DNA of 64,000 nucleotides, from the NCBI RefSeq assembly GCF_029675105.1, contig NZ_JAQQFV010000011.1, positions 165,581 to 229,580 on the forward strand, in the 5' to 3' direction. A program made the translations under genes and the position numbers. The stretch comes from Nocardia anocheti. Lineage in GTDB: Bacteria; Actinomycetota; Actinomycetes; Mycobacteriales; Mycobacteriaceae. The notes under the pieces are model-generated. The model did not search any database, was not told where the DNA came from, and saw only the letters and a list, made by a program, of their open reading frames with translations. Within the stretch, counting starts at the first letter, position 1; every line of letters starts with the position of its first letter. This document shows, piece by piece, positions 32,726 through 42,600 of this stretch.

Positions 32726-34360
32726 CTAGTGCGAGATCGCCTTCTCCGCACCGACTCCGGTGAGCGCGCGGACCTCCATCTCCGCGGCCTTGACCGGATC
32801 CTCCGGCGCGCCGCGACCACCCACGAAGGTGCCGACCACACCGAGCGCGAACGCCAGCGGAATGGACACGATGCCCGGGTTCGACAGCGGGAACCAGTCG
32901 AAATCGGCCCCGGAGATCATCGCGGTCTTGCTGCCCGACACCGCGGGCGAGAACACGATGAGCACGATGGTCGAGATCAGGCCGCCGTACATCGACCACA
33001 GCGCGCCGGTGGTGTTGAACCGCTTCCAGAACAGCGAGTACAGGATGGTCGGCAGGTTCGCCGCGGCCGCCACCGCGAAGGCCAGCGCCACCAGGAACGC
33101 GATGTTCTGGCCGTTGGCCAGGATGCCGAGGCCGATCGCGAGCACGCCGATCACCACGGCGGTGATCCGCGAGACCCGCACCTGCTTGCGCTCGTCGACA
33201 TTCCCCTTCTTGATCACGCTGGCGTAGATGTCGTGCGCGAAGGACGCCGAGGCGGTGATGGTCAACCCGGCCACCACCGCGAGGATGGTGGCGAAGGCGA
33301 CCGCGGAGATCACCCCGAGCAGGATGACGCCCCCGAGTTCGAAGGCCAGCAGCGGCGCCGCCGAGTTCTGCCCACCCGCCGCGGCGAGGATCTTGTCCGG
33401 GCCGACGATGGCCGCCGCGCCGTACCCGAGCACCAGGGTGAACAGGTAGAACGCGCCGATCAGGCTGATCGCCCAGACCACCGAGCGCCGCGCCTCCTTC
33501 GCCGTGGGGACGGTGTAGAAGCGCATCAGCACGTGCGGCAGACCCGCGGTGCCCAGCACCAGCGCCAGACCCAGCGACAGGAAGTTCAGCTTGGAGGTGT
33601 CGCTGCCGCCGTACTGGGCGCCCGGGGCGAGCACGTCCCGGGCGGCGACCGCCTTGGTGGCCGACTCGCTCACCGATTCCTGGGCGGCACCGAGGATGTC
33701 GGAGAAATTGAACCCGAACTTGGCCAGCACCAACACCGTCATCAACGCGGCACCCGCGATGAGCAGCACCGCCTTGATGATCTGCACCCAGGTGGTGCCC
33801 TTCATCCCGCCCACGAGCACATAGACGATCATCAGCACACCGACGATGGCGATCACCACCGACTGTCCCGCCCGCGAGGACACATCCAGCAGCAGCGCCA
33901 CCAGCCCGCCCGCGCCCGCCATCTGCGCCAGCAGATAGAACAGCGACACGGTGAGCGTGGTCAGCGCGGCCGCGGTGCGCACCGGGCCCTCCTTCAACCG
34001 GAAGCTGAGCACGTCGGCCATGGTGAATTTGCCGGTGTTGCGCAGCATCTCGGCCACCAGCAGCAGCGCCACCAACCAGGCGACCAGGAAACCGATCGAA
34101 TACAGGAACCCGTCGTAGCCGTAGACGGCGATGGCGCCCGCGATGCCCAGGAAGCTGGCCGCCGAGAGGTAGTCACCGGCGATGGCGATGCCGTTCTGCG
34201 GGCCGGAGAAGCCGCGTCCACCGGTGAAATAGTCGGCGGCGCTGGCGTTGTTGCGGCTGGCCCGGATCACCACGACCATGGTGATCGCGACGAACAGGCC
34301 GAAGATGGCGATATTGGCGACGGGGCTGCCCACCGTCGTCTCCGCGGCGAGGATGCTCAC
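32726..34360 (-). CDS. actP: Cation/acetate symporter ActP
   Basis: Sodium:solute symporter family permease of 544 residues with about thirteen membrane helices. Typical motifs are GDYLSAASFLGIAGAIAVYG near residue 60, LLAQMAGAGGLVALLLDVSS, VGGMKGTTWVQIIKAVLLI and GTAGLPHVLMRFYTV. It imports acetate and related short monocarboxylates. Its ATG overlaps the stop of the DUF485 gene by four bases (ATGA). DUF485-actP-acs is a recurrent operon in bacteria that scavenge acetate. Confidence 0.95.
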   Translation of the reverse strand: MSILAAETTVGSPVANIAIFGLFVAITMVVVIRASRNNASAADYFTGGRGFSGPQNGIAIAGDYLSAASFLGIAGAIAVYGYDGFLYSIGFLVAWLVALLLVAEMLRNTGKFTMADVLSFRLKEGPVRTAAALTTLTVSLFYLLAQMAGAGGLVALLLDVSSRAGQSVVIAIVGVLMIVYVLVGGMKGTTWVQIIKAVLLIAGAALMTVLVLAKFGFNFSDILGAAQESVSESATKAVAARDVLAPGAQYGGSDTSKLNFLSLGLALVLGTAGLPHVLMRFYTVPTAKEARRSVVWAISLIGAFYLFTLVLGYGAAAIVGPDKILAAAGGQNSAAPLLAFELGGVILLGVISAVAFATILAVVAGLTITASASFAHDIYASVIKKGNVDERKQVRVSRITAVVIGVLAIGLGILANGQNIAFLVALAFAVAAAANLPTILYSLFWKRFNTTGALWSMYGGLISTIVLIVFSPAVSGSKTAMISGADFDWFPLSNPGIVSIPLAFALGVVGTFVGGRGAPEDPVKAAEMEVRALTGVGAEKAISH

Positions 34361-34713
34361 GCGCGTCCCTCCTCGAGGTGCTCGCGGATGGCCGCGGCAC
34401 GCGGATCCAGCTCACGATTGGCGAAACGGACGTAGAGCCCGGTGATCAGGAAGGTGGAGATGAACTGCCCGAGGCCGAGCAGCAGGCCCACATTGATGTT
34501 GCCGAAGACCGAGGTGGCCATGAAGTCGTGCGCGTAGGCGCCGAGCAGGACATAGCTCAGGTACCACAGCAGGAACAGGGCGGTCATCGGGAAGACGAAG
34601 CGACGCAGCCGGTTCCGCAGATCCTGGAACTGGGGGCTGGCCTGGACTTCGAGCCATTCGTCGGCACTCGGCGTGCGCCGGTCGGGCGCTTCTTCGGTGT
34701 CGGTGTCGGTCAT
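34357..34713 (-). CDS. DUF485 membrane protein (YjcH-like) partnered with ActP
   Basis: Small inner-membrane protein of 118 residues with two hydrophobic helices (MTALFLLWYLSYVLLGAYA and LLLGLGQFISTFLITGLYVRF) separated by HDFMATSVFGNINVG. It ends with the DUF485 signature YVRFANRELDPRAAAIRE. Such proteins are almost always encoded directly before ActP-type symporters and are thought to be accessory subunits, though this is not proven. It starts the DUF485-actP-acs transcription unit. A paired LytTR-like direct repeat lies 110-140 bases upstream of its ATG. Confidence 0.92.
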   Translation of the reverse strand: MTDTDTEEAPDRRTPSADEWLEVQASPQFQDLRNRLRRFVFPMTALFLLWYLSYVLLGAYAHDFMATSVFGNINVGLLLGLGQFISTFLITGLYVRFANRELDPRAAAIREHLEEGRA

Positions 34714-34751
34714 GCCGGGGTCCTAGCGTGAGGGGGGTCGTGCGTGTCACG

Positions 34752-34757
34752 AAGGTA
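34752..34757 (-). promoter_or_regulatory. Candidate -10 for the DUF485-actP-acs unit
   Basis: TACCTT on the minus strand, about 38 bases before the DUF485 start codon. No clear -35 accompanies it, as expected for an activator-dependent promoter. The LytTR-like repeats sit about 65-95 bases further upstream. Confidence 0.3.
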
Positions 34758-34822
34758 GGACGACGGAGGCGAGCGCGTCTCGATGTGGCGTGGGTCACTC
34801 GGTGAAGGTGGGCGCTCGTGCG

Positions 34823-34852
34823 GTGAACGGTCGCTGTGGCGCGACGAACGGT
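34823..34852 (-). promoter_or_regulatory. Paired LytTR-type direct repeat upstream of DUF485-actP-acs
   Basis: Minus-strand nonamers ACCGTTCGT and ACCGTTCAC are separated by exactly 12 bases (21-base periodicity, two helical turns). The LytTR-domain consensus is [TA][AC][CA]GTTN[AG][TG] in two direct copies 12-13 bases apart. The first copy fits at all nine positions and the second at eight. The site follows the stop of the second symporter and precedes the DUF485 gene. A LytTR response regulator is encoded 2.4 kb away in the same locus, so this is a likely operator for it. Confidence 0.6.
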
Positions 34853-36606
34853 CAGCGGCGCGGGCCGGTGCGCGGCTCCCGGTCGGCGCTCACGCCGAGC
34901 CGTTCCGGCGCGTGCATGCGCACGAAAACCCCCGCGACGGTACGCGGATCCTGGCGGGTGGTCGCCAGGCTGACCAGCACGGTGACCGCGAACGCCAACG
35001 GTACGCTCACCGCGCCGGGGTAGTCGACGATCGCGGCGGCCCAGCCGTCGGCCAGCGTGGGCGAGACCCCGCCCAGCACCGCGAGGACGGTCGCGCCGCC
35101 CGCGGTGACACCGCCGACGAGCATCCCGCACGCCGCGCCCGTCGCGGTCAGCCCGCGCCACCAGATCCCCAGCACCAGCAGCGGACACAGTGTCGAGGCG
35201 GCCACCGAGAAGGCCAGCGCGACCGTGCGGGACAGGTCGAGGGAGGCGACGGTGAGCGCCACCGTCAACGGGACCAGTCCGGCCACCAGCGCGGCCGCCC
35301 GGAAATCCCGGATCCGACCACGCAGCACATCGGTGCTGAGCACCCCGGCCAGGCTCACCAGCAGCCCCGACGACGTCGACAGGAAGGCCGCGATCGCCCC
35401 GGCGGCGGCCAGCGCGGCCACCAGCTGTCCACCGAGCCCGCCCAGCACCGCACCCGGCAGCAACACCACCGCGGCGTCGGAGGCGCCGGTGATCAACAGC
35501 TGTGGCACATACAGCCGGGCGAACACCCCCAGCAGGACCGGGAACAGGTAGAAGACCCCGACCAGTCCGATCACCGCCAGCGCGGTCCGCCGCGCCGAGG
35601 GCCCGTCGCGATTGGTGTAGAAGCGCACCAGCACGTGCGGCAGGCCCATGGTGCCCAGGAAGGTCGCCACGATCAGCGAGAACACCTGGTACTGCGGGTG
35701 TTCGCCACCGAAACCGCCCCCCGGCGCCACCCAACTCGCCCCGTCGGCGGGCGCCCCGGCCACCACCGGCACCGCCGCGCCCGCGTCCAGGATCAGCTCG
35801 GTGCCCTCGGTGAGGGTGTGGTCGCCGGGGGTGAGCGTCACCGGGCCGTCGGCGACGACGCCGTCCACCGTGCCGGTGACGGTGACCCGCTGGGTGATGT
35901 CCAGGTGCACCACCACATCGGTGGAGATGTCGACGGTGGTGCGCTCGTCCACCACGGGCGGGGCCGGGGTGCCGACCGGTCGTTCGTCGGCCAGGAAATG
36001 CAGCCCGAGCACCAGTGCGGGGACCGCCACCGCCGTCAGTTTCAGCCAGTACTGGAACGCCTGCACCAGCGTCACCGACCGCATCCCGCCGCCGATCACG
36101 TTCACCAGCACGATCACCCCGACCGCGACCGCCCCCACCCAGGCGGGCACCCCGAGCAGGATGTGCAGCGTCAGCCCCGCGCCCTGGAACTGCGGGATGA
36201 GGTACACCGCGCAGACCACGACCACCAGCCCGGCGGCCATGCGCCGCAACCGGATCGAGCCGAGCCGGAACTCCGCGAAATCCGGCACGGTGTAGGCACC
36301 GGAGCGGCGCAGGGGAGCGGCGACGAACATCAGCAGGCCGAGATAACCGGCCGTGAAGCCCACCGGATACCAGAGCGCGTCGGCACCGTACTTGGCGATG
36401 AGACCCGCGACGCCGAGAAACGACGCCGCCGAGAGGTATTCGCCGGAGATGGCGGCGGCGTTCCAGCGCGAACCCACCGTGCGCGAGGCGACCAGGAAGT
36501 CCGAGGTGGTGCGGGAGAGTCGGACGCCGTACACGCCGATGCCGATGGTGGCGGCCGCGGCCAGCAGCACGGCGGCGAGGGTGAGCGCTGGACTGTCCGG
36601 GGTCAT
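34852..36606 (-). CDS. Second sodium:solute symporter with an extracytoplasmic insertion
   Basis: ActP-like permease of 584 residues. It shares GEYLSAASFLGVAGLIAKYG, GGGMRSVTLVQAFQYWLK and GTMGLPHVLVRFYTN with the ActP family. Unlike the ActP at 32726 it carries about 100 extra residues after the sixth or seventh helix (from DERPVGTPAP to GEHPQYQV). That part is rich in Val/Thr/Gly (VVHLDITQRVTVTGTVDG) and is probably a beta-structured domain outside the cell. The ATG has GGGAGGG upstream. It follows a small membrane protein, as ActP follows DUF485. Substrate is likely a short carboxylate. Confidence 0.88.
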   Translation of the reverse strand: MTPDSPALTLAAVLLAAAATIGIGVYGVRLSRTTSDFLVASRTVGSRWNAAAISGEYLSAASFLGVAGLIAKYGADALWYPVGFTAGYLGLLMFVAAPLRRSGAYTVPDFAEFRLGSIRLRRMAAGLVVVVCAVYLIPQFQGAGLTLHILLGVPAWVGAVAVGVIVLVNVIGGGMRSVTLVQAFQYWLKLTAVAVPALVLGLHFLADERPVGTPAPPVVDERTTVDISTDVVVHLDITQRVTVTGTVDGVVADGPVTLTPGDHTLTEGTELILDAGAAVPVVAGAPADGASWVAPGGGFGGEHPQYQVFSLIVATFLGTMGLPHVLVRFYTNRDGPSARRTALAVIGLVGVFYLFPVLLGVFARLYVPQLLITGASDAAVVLLPGAVLGGLGGQLVAALAAAGAIAAFLSTSSGLLVSLAGVLSTDVLRGRIRDFRAAALVAGLVPLTVALTVASLDLSRTVALAFSVAASTLCPLLVLGIWWRGLTATGAACGMLVGGVTAGGATVLAVLGGVSPTLADGWAAAIVDYPGAVSVPLAFAVTVLVSLATTRQDPRTVAGVFVRMHAPERLGVSADREPRTGPRR

Positions 36607-36695
36607 CGGCCGCCCTCCCGGATCACGCGCCCCGGGCACGGTGGTGACACGGCGGGGCCGGGCACCGGCGGATCGGTGTGCGCGGGACGCATCCG

Positions 36696-37061
36696 TCAGT
36701 CCCCGGCCAGCTCGAGGAAGTCGTCCTCGTTGCGTTGCGCGAGCCGCACATACAGCCGCCCCACCCCGTACAGCGCCGGGAAGGCGAGCGCGCCGAGCAC
36801 GATCCAGGGCAGCCGGATCCCGGCGACGGTCACCGCGGCAACGGCGTCGATCCCGAACAGTACGGGCAGCGAGCAGCACACCGCGACCACCACCAGCCCC
36901 AGCCGCAGCGCCAACCCCAGCTGCGCCCGGATCAGCCCGCCGATCAGCGCCGCCCCGAGATCGGTCTGCTCCACCACCTCGGTCCGGGTCCTGACCTGCC
37001 GCGCACCCCGCCGCTGGGCCAGCACGACCCGTTCCCTCGGCGGTCGCTGCGGGCCGGTCAT
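36696..37061 (-). CDS. Small membrane protein, DUF485-like partner of the second symporter
   Basis: Protein of 121 residues with an Arg-rich N-terminus and two membrane helices (ALRLGLVVVAVCCSLPVLFG and IRLPWIVLGALAFPALYGVG), ending YVRLAQRNEDDFLELAGD. The arrangement and C-terminal YVRLAQRNE recall DUF485 proteins, and it precedes a symporter in the same way, but overall similarity is weak. The ATG at 37061 lies at the end of the first of three degenerate 62-base repeats whose other copies also end in ATG. Longer in-frame starts exist within the repeats, so the start is uncertain. Confidence 0.75.
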   Translation of the reverse strand: MTGPQRPPRERVVLAQRRGARQVRTRTEVVEQTDLGAALIGGLIRAQLGLALRLGLVVVAVCCSLPVLFGIDAVAAVTVAGIRLPWIVLGALAFPALYGVGRLYVRLAQRNEDDFLELAGD

Positions 37062-37177
37062 CGCGCGCCCTGTCGCTGGGCTGGCATGGCGCGTTCGCTT
37101 GGTGGTCGCTGCGGGTGGGGCATCGTGCACCCTGCTGGCACGATCCGTTTCCGGGGCGTTAGTTGGGGGTCGGTCAT
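37000..37177. repeat. Degenerate 62-base tandem repeat covering the 5' end of the small membrane protein gene
   Basis: Plus-strand units at 37000-37061, 37062-37123 and 37124-37177 each begin CGYGCRCCC and end in CAT, which is ATG on the minus strand. The first two have the identical length of 62 and share GGTCGCTGCGGG; the third is shorter (54) and more diverged. The first unit is coding (start of the 36696 gene); the others lie upstream. It looks like duplication of a gene's translation-start region. Confidence 0.75.
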
Positions 37178-37257
37178 CGTCGCGGTCGATGCTGTCGCGG
37201 GGCCGCCCCGGCCGGTGCTCGCCCGGCGGTACCACCGGGCGGCGGGGTCCGTGTCGC

Positions 37258-38055
37258 TCACCGTTGGGCCCAGTTCTGCCGTGGTCCGTGCACCAGCCGC
37301 TGCTTGAGTTCGCGCACCTGGCGTCGACTCACCGGCAACTCCACCGCACCGGCCGCGCCCTCCGCGCGCAGACAGACCACGGTTCCCGTCCCGGCACTGC
37401 GCAACCCCGTGACCAGCCGCAATGCCACCAGATACGACCGGTGCACCCGCAGGAATCCGGCGTCCTCCCACCGGGCTTCGAGCGCCGAGAGCGGAATCCG
37501 CACCAGATGCGAACCGGTCGCGGTGTGCAGCCGCGCGTAGTCGCCATCGGCTTCCACCCACGCCACATCGGCCCGATGCACCAGGGTCGTCACCCCGCCC
37601 AGTTCCACCGGAATGACCTCGCTCGGATGCGCGGCGGGCGGCGGCGCGACAGCGGGCTGGGCGACCCGCGCGGCCAGGATCCGCCGCACCGCCTCACCCA
37701 GCCGCGCACCCCGCAGCGGCTTGAGCAGATAGTCCACCGCCCCCAGATCGAACGCCGCCACCGCGTGATCGTCGTGCGCCGTCACGAACACGACCGCGGG
37801 AGGCTCGGCGAACTCCGACAGGATCCCCGCCAGCTCCATCCCCGTCAGCCCCGGCATATCGATATCGAGGAACACCGCGTCGATCGGATGCGCCCGCAAC
37901 AACCGCAGCGCGCCGGTCGCCTCACCCGCCCGATGGATCTCCCCGACCCCGGCCTGCGTGCTCAGCAGATACACCAGTTCGTCGAGCGCGGGCTTCTCGT
38001 CGTCGACGGCGAGCACCCGCAGCGCGGTCGAGGGTTCGGCGGTGTTCCAGGTCAC
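37258..38055 (-). CDS. LytTR family response regulator
   Basis: Two-component regulator of 265 residues. The receiver domain has the acidic pair in LAVDDEKPALDEL, the phospho-acceptor Asp in AVFLDIDMPGLTG and the conserved Lys in DYLLKPLRGARL. The C-terminal LytTR DNA-binding domain reads VAWVEADGDYARLHT, LRVHRSYLVAL and LPVSRRQVRELKQRL. LytTR proteins bind paired direct repeats, and one such pair lies before DUF485-actP. The GTG at 38055 is a plausible start; a longer frame has no conserved sequence. Its kinase is encoded upstream at 38178, and the pair sits beside two symporters and acs. Confidence 0.93.
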   Translation of the reverse strand: MTWNTAEPSTALRVLAVDDEKPALDELVYLLSTQAGVGEIHRAGEATGALRLLRAHPIDAVFLDIDMPGLTGMELAGILSEFAEPPAVVFVTAHDDHAVAAFDLGAVDYLLKPLRGARLGEAVRRILAARVAQPAVAPPPAAHPSEVIPVELGGVTTLVHRADVAWVEADGDYARLHTATGSHLVRIPLSALEARWEDAGFLRVHRSYLVALRLVTGLRSAGTGTVVCLRAEGAAGAVELPVSRRQVRELKQRLVHGPRQNWAQR

Positions 38056-38177
38056 AACCTGTCCATGGTAACCGTCACCGCGACGCCTCGTGCGCACTGC
38101 GGCGAGCACCGGTCACCGCCGGTAGCCACAGCGGGCGGTGCGCCGAGGGCGATGATCAGGCGAATCGCCGCGCCGCG

Positions 38178-39359
38178 TCACGCGCGAATCCCGGCGCGGA
38201 ACTTCGGGACCCGCATGCTGACCTTCGTGCCCGCGCCCGGCGCGGTCTCCACGACCAGCCCGTAGTCGTTGCCGAAGGCCGCGCGCAGGCGATCGTCGAC
38301 ATTGGCGAGGCCGACGTGGGCCGCCTCGCCGGTGCGGGCGGGACCGGTGCCGGTGTCGACGGCGTCCAGGGCGCCCGAGCGCAACAGATCGGGATCCATG
38401 CCGATGCCGTCGTCCTCCACGCTGATCAGACAGTCGGTGCCCGCGTCACTGGCCACGATGCTGAGCTGTCCGCCTCGCCCGCCACCGGCGAGACCGTGCC
38501 GGACCGCGTTCTCGACCAGGGGTTGCAGCGCCAGGAACGGCAGCACGACGCCCAGTACCTCGGGCGCGATCCGCAGCCGTACATCCAGCGCGTCACCGAA
38601 GCGGGCCTGCTCGAGCGCGAGATACCGCTCGATATTGCGCAATTCGTCGGCCAGCACCGTGAATTCGCCCGCCGCGCGGAACGAATACCGGGTGAAGTCG
38701 GCGAATTCGAGAATCAGCTCCCTGGCCCGATCGGGATCGGTCCGCACGAACGAGGCGATCGTATTGAGCGCGTTGTAGATGAAATGCGGACTGATCTGCG
38801 CCCGCAGCGCCCGTAACTCGGCCCGGTCCACCCGCGCCCGGGACGCGTCCAACTCCGCGAGCTCGAGCTGCCCACACGCGTACCGCGCCACCTCCCCGGC
38901 CGCCCCCAACATCCCGGGCCCCGGCTGTCCCGCCGTCACCATCCCGAGCGCCCCCACCACCGTCCCGGCGTCGATCAGCAGCGGCTGCGCGATCAAACAG
39001 TGCTCGCCTCCCGTGATGAGCACCGCCCGCTCCGCCGCGATCGCCCGCCGCGCCGCCTCCTCGAACCCCTCCAGCACGGCCGTCGCGGGCCCGTCCCACG
39101 CCAGTAACCGGCCCTCCGCATCCGCCACCCCCAACGCCTCGGCCCCGGCCAGCGCCCGCAGATGCGGTGCCGCCGCCTCCGCCGCCTCCTCGCTCAACCC
39201 CCGCCGCAACGGCACCGCCGCCAACGACGCCGTATGCAACGCCTGATGCACCGCCCGCTGCGCGGGCGTCGTCACCACCCGCTGCGTCCGCCGCCAGATC
39301 GTCCACGCCGCTACCGCGCCGAGCACCACGCACGCCAGCACCACCAGCGTCGTCGTCAT
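38178..39359 (-). CDS. LytS-type sensor histidine kinase
   Basis: Sensor kinase of 393 residues. One N-terminal membrane helix (TTTLVVLACVVLGAVAAWTI) is followed by a GAF-like domain containing GVADAEGRLLAWDG and ITGGEHCLIAQPLLIDAG. The His_kinase domain has the phospho-acceptor His in AQISPHFIYNALNTIASF, and the ATPase has N-box FLALQPLVENAVRHGL and VEDDGIGMD. This is the LytS/YehU class that pairs with LytTR regulators. An upstream GTG at 39386 adds nine residues (VDDDRRARA) and may be the true start. The signal could be intracellular because no large periplasmic domain exists. Confidence 0.93.
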   Translation of the reverse strand: MTTTLVVLACVVLGAVAAWTIWRRTQRVVTTPAQRAVHQALHTASLAAVPLRRGLSEEAAEAAAPHLRALAGAEALGVADAEGRLLAWDGPATAVLEGFEEAARRAIAAERAVLITGGEHCLIAQPLLIDAGTVVGALGMVTAGQPGPGMLGAAGEVARYACGQLELAELDASRARVDRAELRALRAQISPHFIYNALNTIASFVRTDPDRARELILEFADFTRYSFRAAGEFTVLADELRNIERYLALEQARFGDALDVRLRIAPEVLGVVLPFLALQPLVENAVRHGLAGGGRGGQLSIVASDAGTDCLISVEDDGIGMDPDLLRSGALDAVDTGTGPARTGEAAHVGLANVDDRLRAAFGNDYGLVVETAPGAGTKVSMRVPKFRAGIRA

Positions 39360-39386
39360 CGCGCGCGCCCGCCGGTCGTCGTCCAC

Positions 39387-39630
39387 CCGTGGCAGACCAC
39401 GGCCGTCATCGCCATGCGCCGATTATCGCTGCCGGGTCCGGCCGGATGGACGCCCGACCGATAGCGGAAATCGGACGACCCCGAGGACTCGCCGGTGATG
39501 TTGGCCACGACACGCCGGACCACGCCGAGGCGGCGGGCGAGACCGACGCGTGGCTGGCGGAACCTGTCGGACCCACGTGCCTAGAATGCCAAGGCCAACC
39601 CCCGTCGACACCCTGGGAGGAAGGACCGTC
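39387..39630. other. Intergenic region between the kinase gene and dnaE1
   Basis: This divergent gap of 244 bases holds no gene I can support. A candidate -10 for dnaE1 (TAGAAT, about 39583-39588) and the strong ribosome site GGAGGAAGG before the TTG start are the only clear signals. No notable repeat is present. Confidence 0.6.
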
Positions 39631-42600
39631 TTGGCTCCGTCCGGATCGTTCGTTCACCTGCACAACCACACCGAGTACTCCATGCTCGATGGGGCGGCGA
39701 AGATCACGCCGTTGTTCGCGGAGGCCGAGCGGTTGGGCATGACCGCTGTCGGCATGACCGACCACGGCAACATGTACGGCGCCAGCGAGTTCTACAACTC
39801 CGCGAAGAAGGCCGGGATCAAGCCGATCATCGGCATCGAGGCCTACATCGCGCCGGAATCGCGGTTCAACACCAAGCGTGTGCAGTGGGGCGATCCCGGC
39901 CAGAAGAGCGACGACGTCTCGGGTTCGGGTGCCTACACCCACATGACCATGGTCGCCGAGAACGCGACCGGTCTGCGCAACCTGTTCAAGCTGTCGAGCC
40001 TGGCCTCCATCGAGGGGCAGCTGGGCAAGTGGGCGCGCATGGACGAGGAGATCATCGCCCAGTACGCCGAGGGCATCATCGCCACCACCGGCTGCCCCTC
40101 GGGCGAGGTGCAGACCCGCCTGCGCCTGGGCCACGAACGCGAAGCGCTGGAAGCCGCGGCGAAGTGGCAGGAGATCTTCGGCAAGGAGAACTTCTTCCTC
40201 GAGGTGATGGACCACGGTCTGTCCATCGAGCGCCGGGTCCGCGAGGGCCTGATCTCGATCAGCAAGCAGCTCGAGATCCCGCCGCTGGCCACCAACGACT
40301 GCCACTACGTCACCAAGGACCAGTCGACCAATCACGAAGCGCTGCTGTGCATCCAGACCGGCAAGACGCTCTCGGACCCGACTCGCTTCAAGTTCGACGG
40401 CGACGGCTACTACCTCAAATCCGCCCAGGAGATGCGCGCGATCTGGGACGCGGAGATCCCCGGCGCCTGCGACAACACCGAGCTCATCGGCGAACGCGTG
40501 CAGTCCTACGACGACGTGTGGGAACACCGCGACCGGATGCCGATCTTCCCGGTGCCCGAGGGCCACACCCAGGCCACCTGGCTGCGCAAGGAGGTCCTCG
40601 ACGGCCTGGACCGCCGCTTCCCCGACGGCCCGCCCCAGGACTACCTCGCCCGCGCCGACTACGAACTCGGCGTCATCTGCGAAATGGGGTTCCCGGCCTA
40701 CTTCCTCGTCGTCGGTGACCTGATCCGCCACGCCCTCGACGTCGGCATCCGGGTGGGTCCCGGTCGTGGTTCGGCAGCCGGTTCGCTGGTCGCCTACGCC
40801 ATGGGCATCACCAATATCGACCCGATCCCGCACGGTCTGCTCTTCGAGCGGTTCCTCAACCCCGAGCGCGTGTCGATGCCCGATATCGATATCGACTTCG
40901 ATGATCGCCGCCGCGGTGAGATGGTCCGCTACGCCACCGAGAAGTGGGGCAGTGACCGGGTCGCCCAGGTGATCACCTTCGGCACCATCAAGACCAAGGC
41001 CGCGATCAAGGACTCCGCACGAGTCCTGTTCGGCCAGCCCGGTTTCGCCATCGCCGACCAGATCTCCAAGGCGCTGCCGCCGCCGATCATGGCCAAGGAC
41101 ATCTCGGTCTCGGGCATCACCGATCCCGAGCACGAGCGGTACAAGGAGGCCGCCGAGGTCCGCGAACTCATCGGCTCCAACCCCGACATCGCCAAGATCT
41201 ACGAGACCGCCAAGGGTCTCGAGGGTCTGATCCGCAACGCGGGCGTGCACGCCTGCGCGGTCATCATGTCCTCCGAGCCGCTCACCGACGCGATCCCGGT
41301 GTGGAAGCGCGCGCAGGACGGCGCGATCATCACCGGCTGGGACTATCCGTCGTGTGAGGCCATCGGCCTGTTGAAGATGGACTTCCTGGGTCTGCGCAAC
41401 CTCACCGTCATCGGTGACGCCCTGGAGAACATCAAGGCCAACCGCGGCATCGATCTGGACATGGATCACCTGCCGCTCAACGATCCGGCCACCTACGAAC
41501 TGCTCGCCCGCGGCGACACTCTCGGCGTGTTCCAGCTCGACGGCAGCGCCATGCGCGACCTGCTGCGCCGCATGCAGCCCACCGGCTTCGAGGACATCGT
41601 CGCCGTGCTCGCGCTCTACCGTCCCGGTCCGATGGGCATGAACGCCCACAACGACTACGCCGACCGCAAGAACGGCCGCCAAGAGGTCAAACCGATCCAC
41701 CCCGAGCTCGAAGAGCCACTGAAGGAGATCCTGGCCGACACCTTCGGCCTGATCGTCTATCAGGAACAGATCATGCAGATCGCGCAGAAGGTGGCCGGGT
41801 ACTCGCTCGGCCAGGCCGACATCCTGCGCCGCGCCATGGGTAAGAAGAAGCTCTCGGTGCTGGAGGAGGCCTACGCGGGCTTCCGCGAGGGCATGCTCAA
41901 GAACGATTTCTCCGAGCCCGCCATCAAGGCGCTGTGGGACACCATCCTCCCGTTCGCCGGATACGCGTTCAACAAATCGCACGCCGCGGGCTACGGCCTC
42001 GTCTCGTTCTGGACCGCCTACCTCAAGGCCAACTATCCCGCCGAGTACATGGCCGGTCTGCTCACCTCCGTCGGTGACGACAAGGACAAGGCCGCCATCT
42101 ACCTGTCGGACTGCCGCAAGATGGGCATCACGGTGCTGCCGCCGGACGTCAACGAGTCCGAACAGAACTTCGCCTCGGTCGGCACGGATATCCGCTTCGG
42201 TCTCGGCGCGGTGCGCAATGTCGGCGCGAACGTGGTGTCCTCGATCATCGCCGCGCGCAAGGAGAAGTCGAAGTTCACCGACTTCTCCGACTACCTGAAC
42301 AAGATCGACGCGATCGCCTGCTCCAAGAAGGTCACCGAATCGCTCATCAAGGCAGGCGGTTTCGACTCGCTCGGGCATCCGCGCAAGGGTCTGCTGCTGA
42401 TCCATTCCGACGCGATCGACGCGGTGATGTCGACCAAGAAGGCCGAGGCGATCGGCCAGTTCGACCTGTTCGGCGGCCTCGACGACGGTGACGACTCGGT
42501 GGCCTCGGTCTTCAATGTGCGGGTTCCCGACGAGGAATGGGAGACCAAGCACAAGCTCGCCCTCGAGCGGGAGATGCTGGGGCTCTACGTCTCCGGGCAT

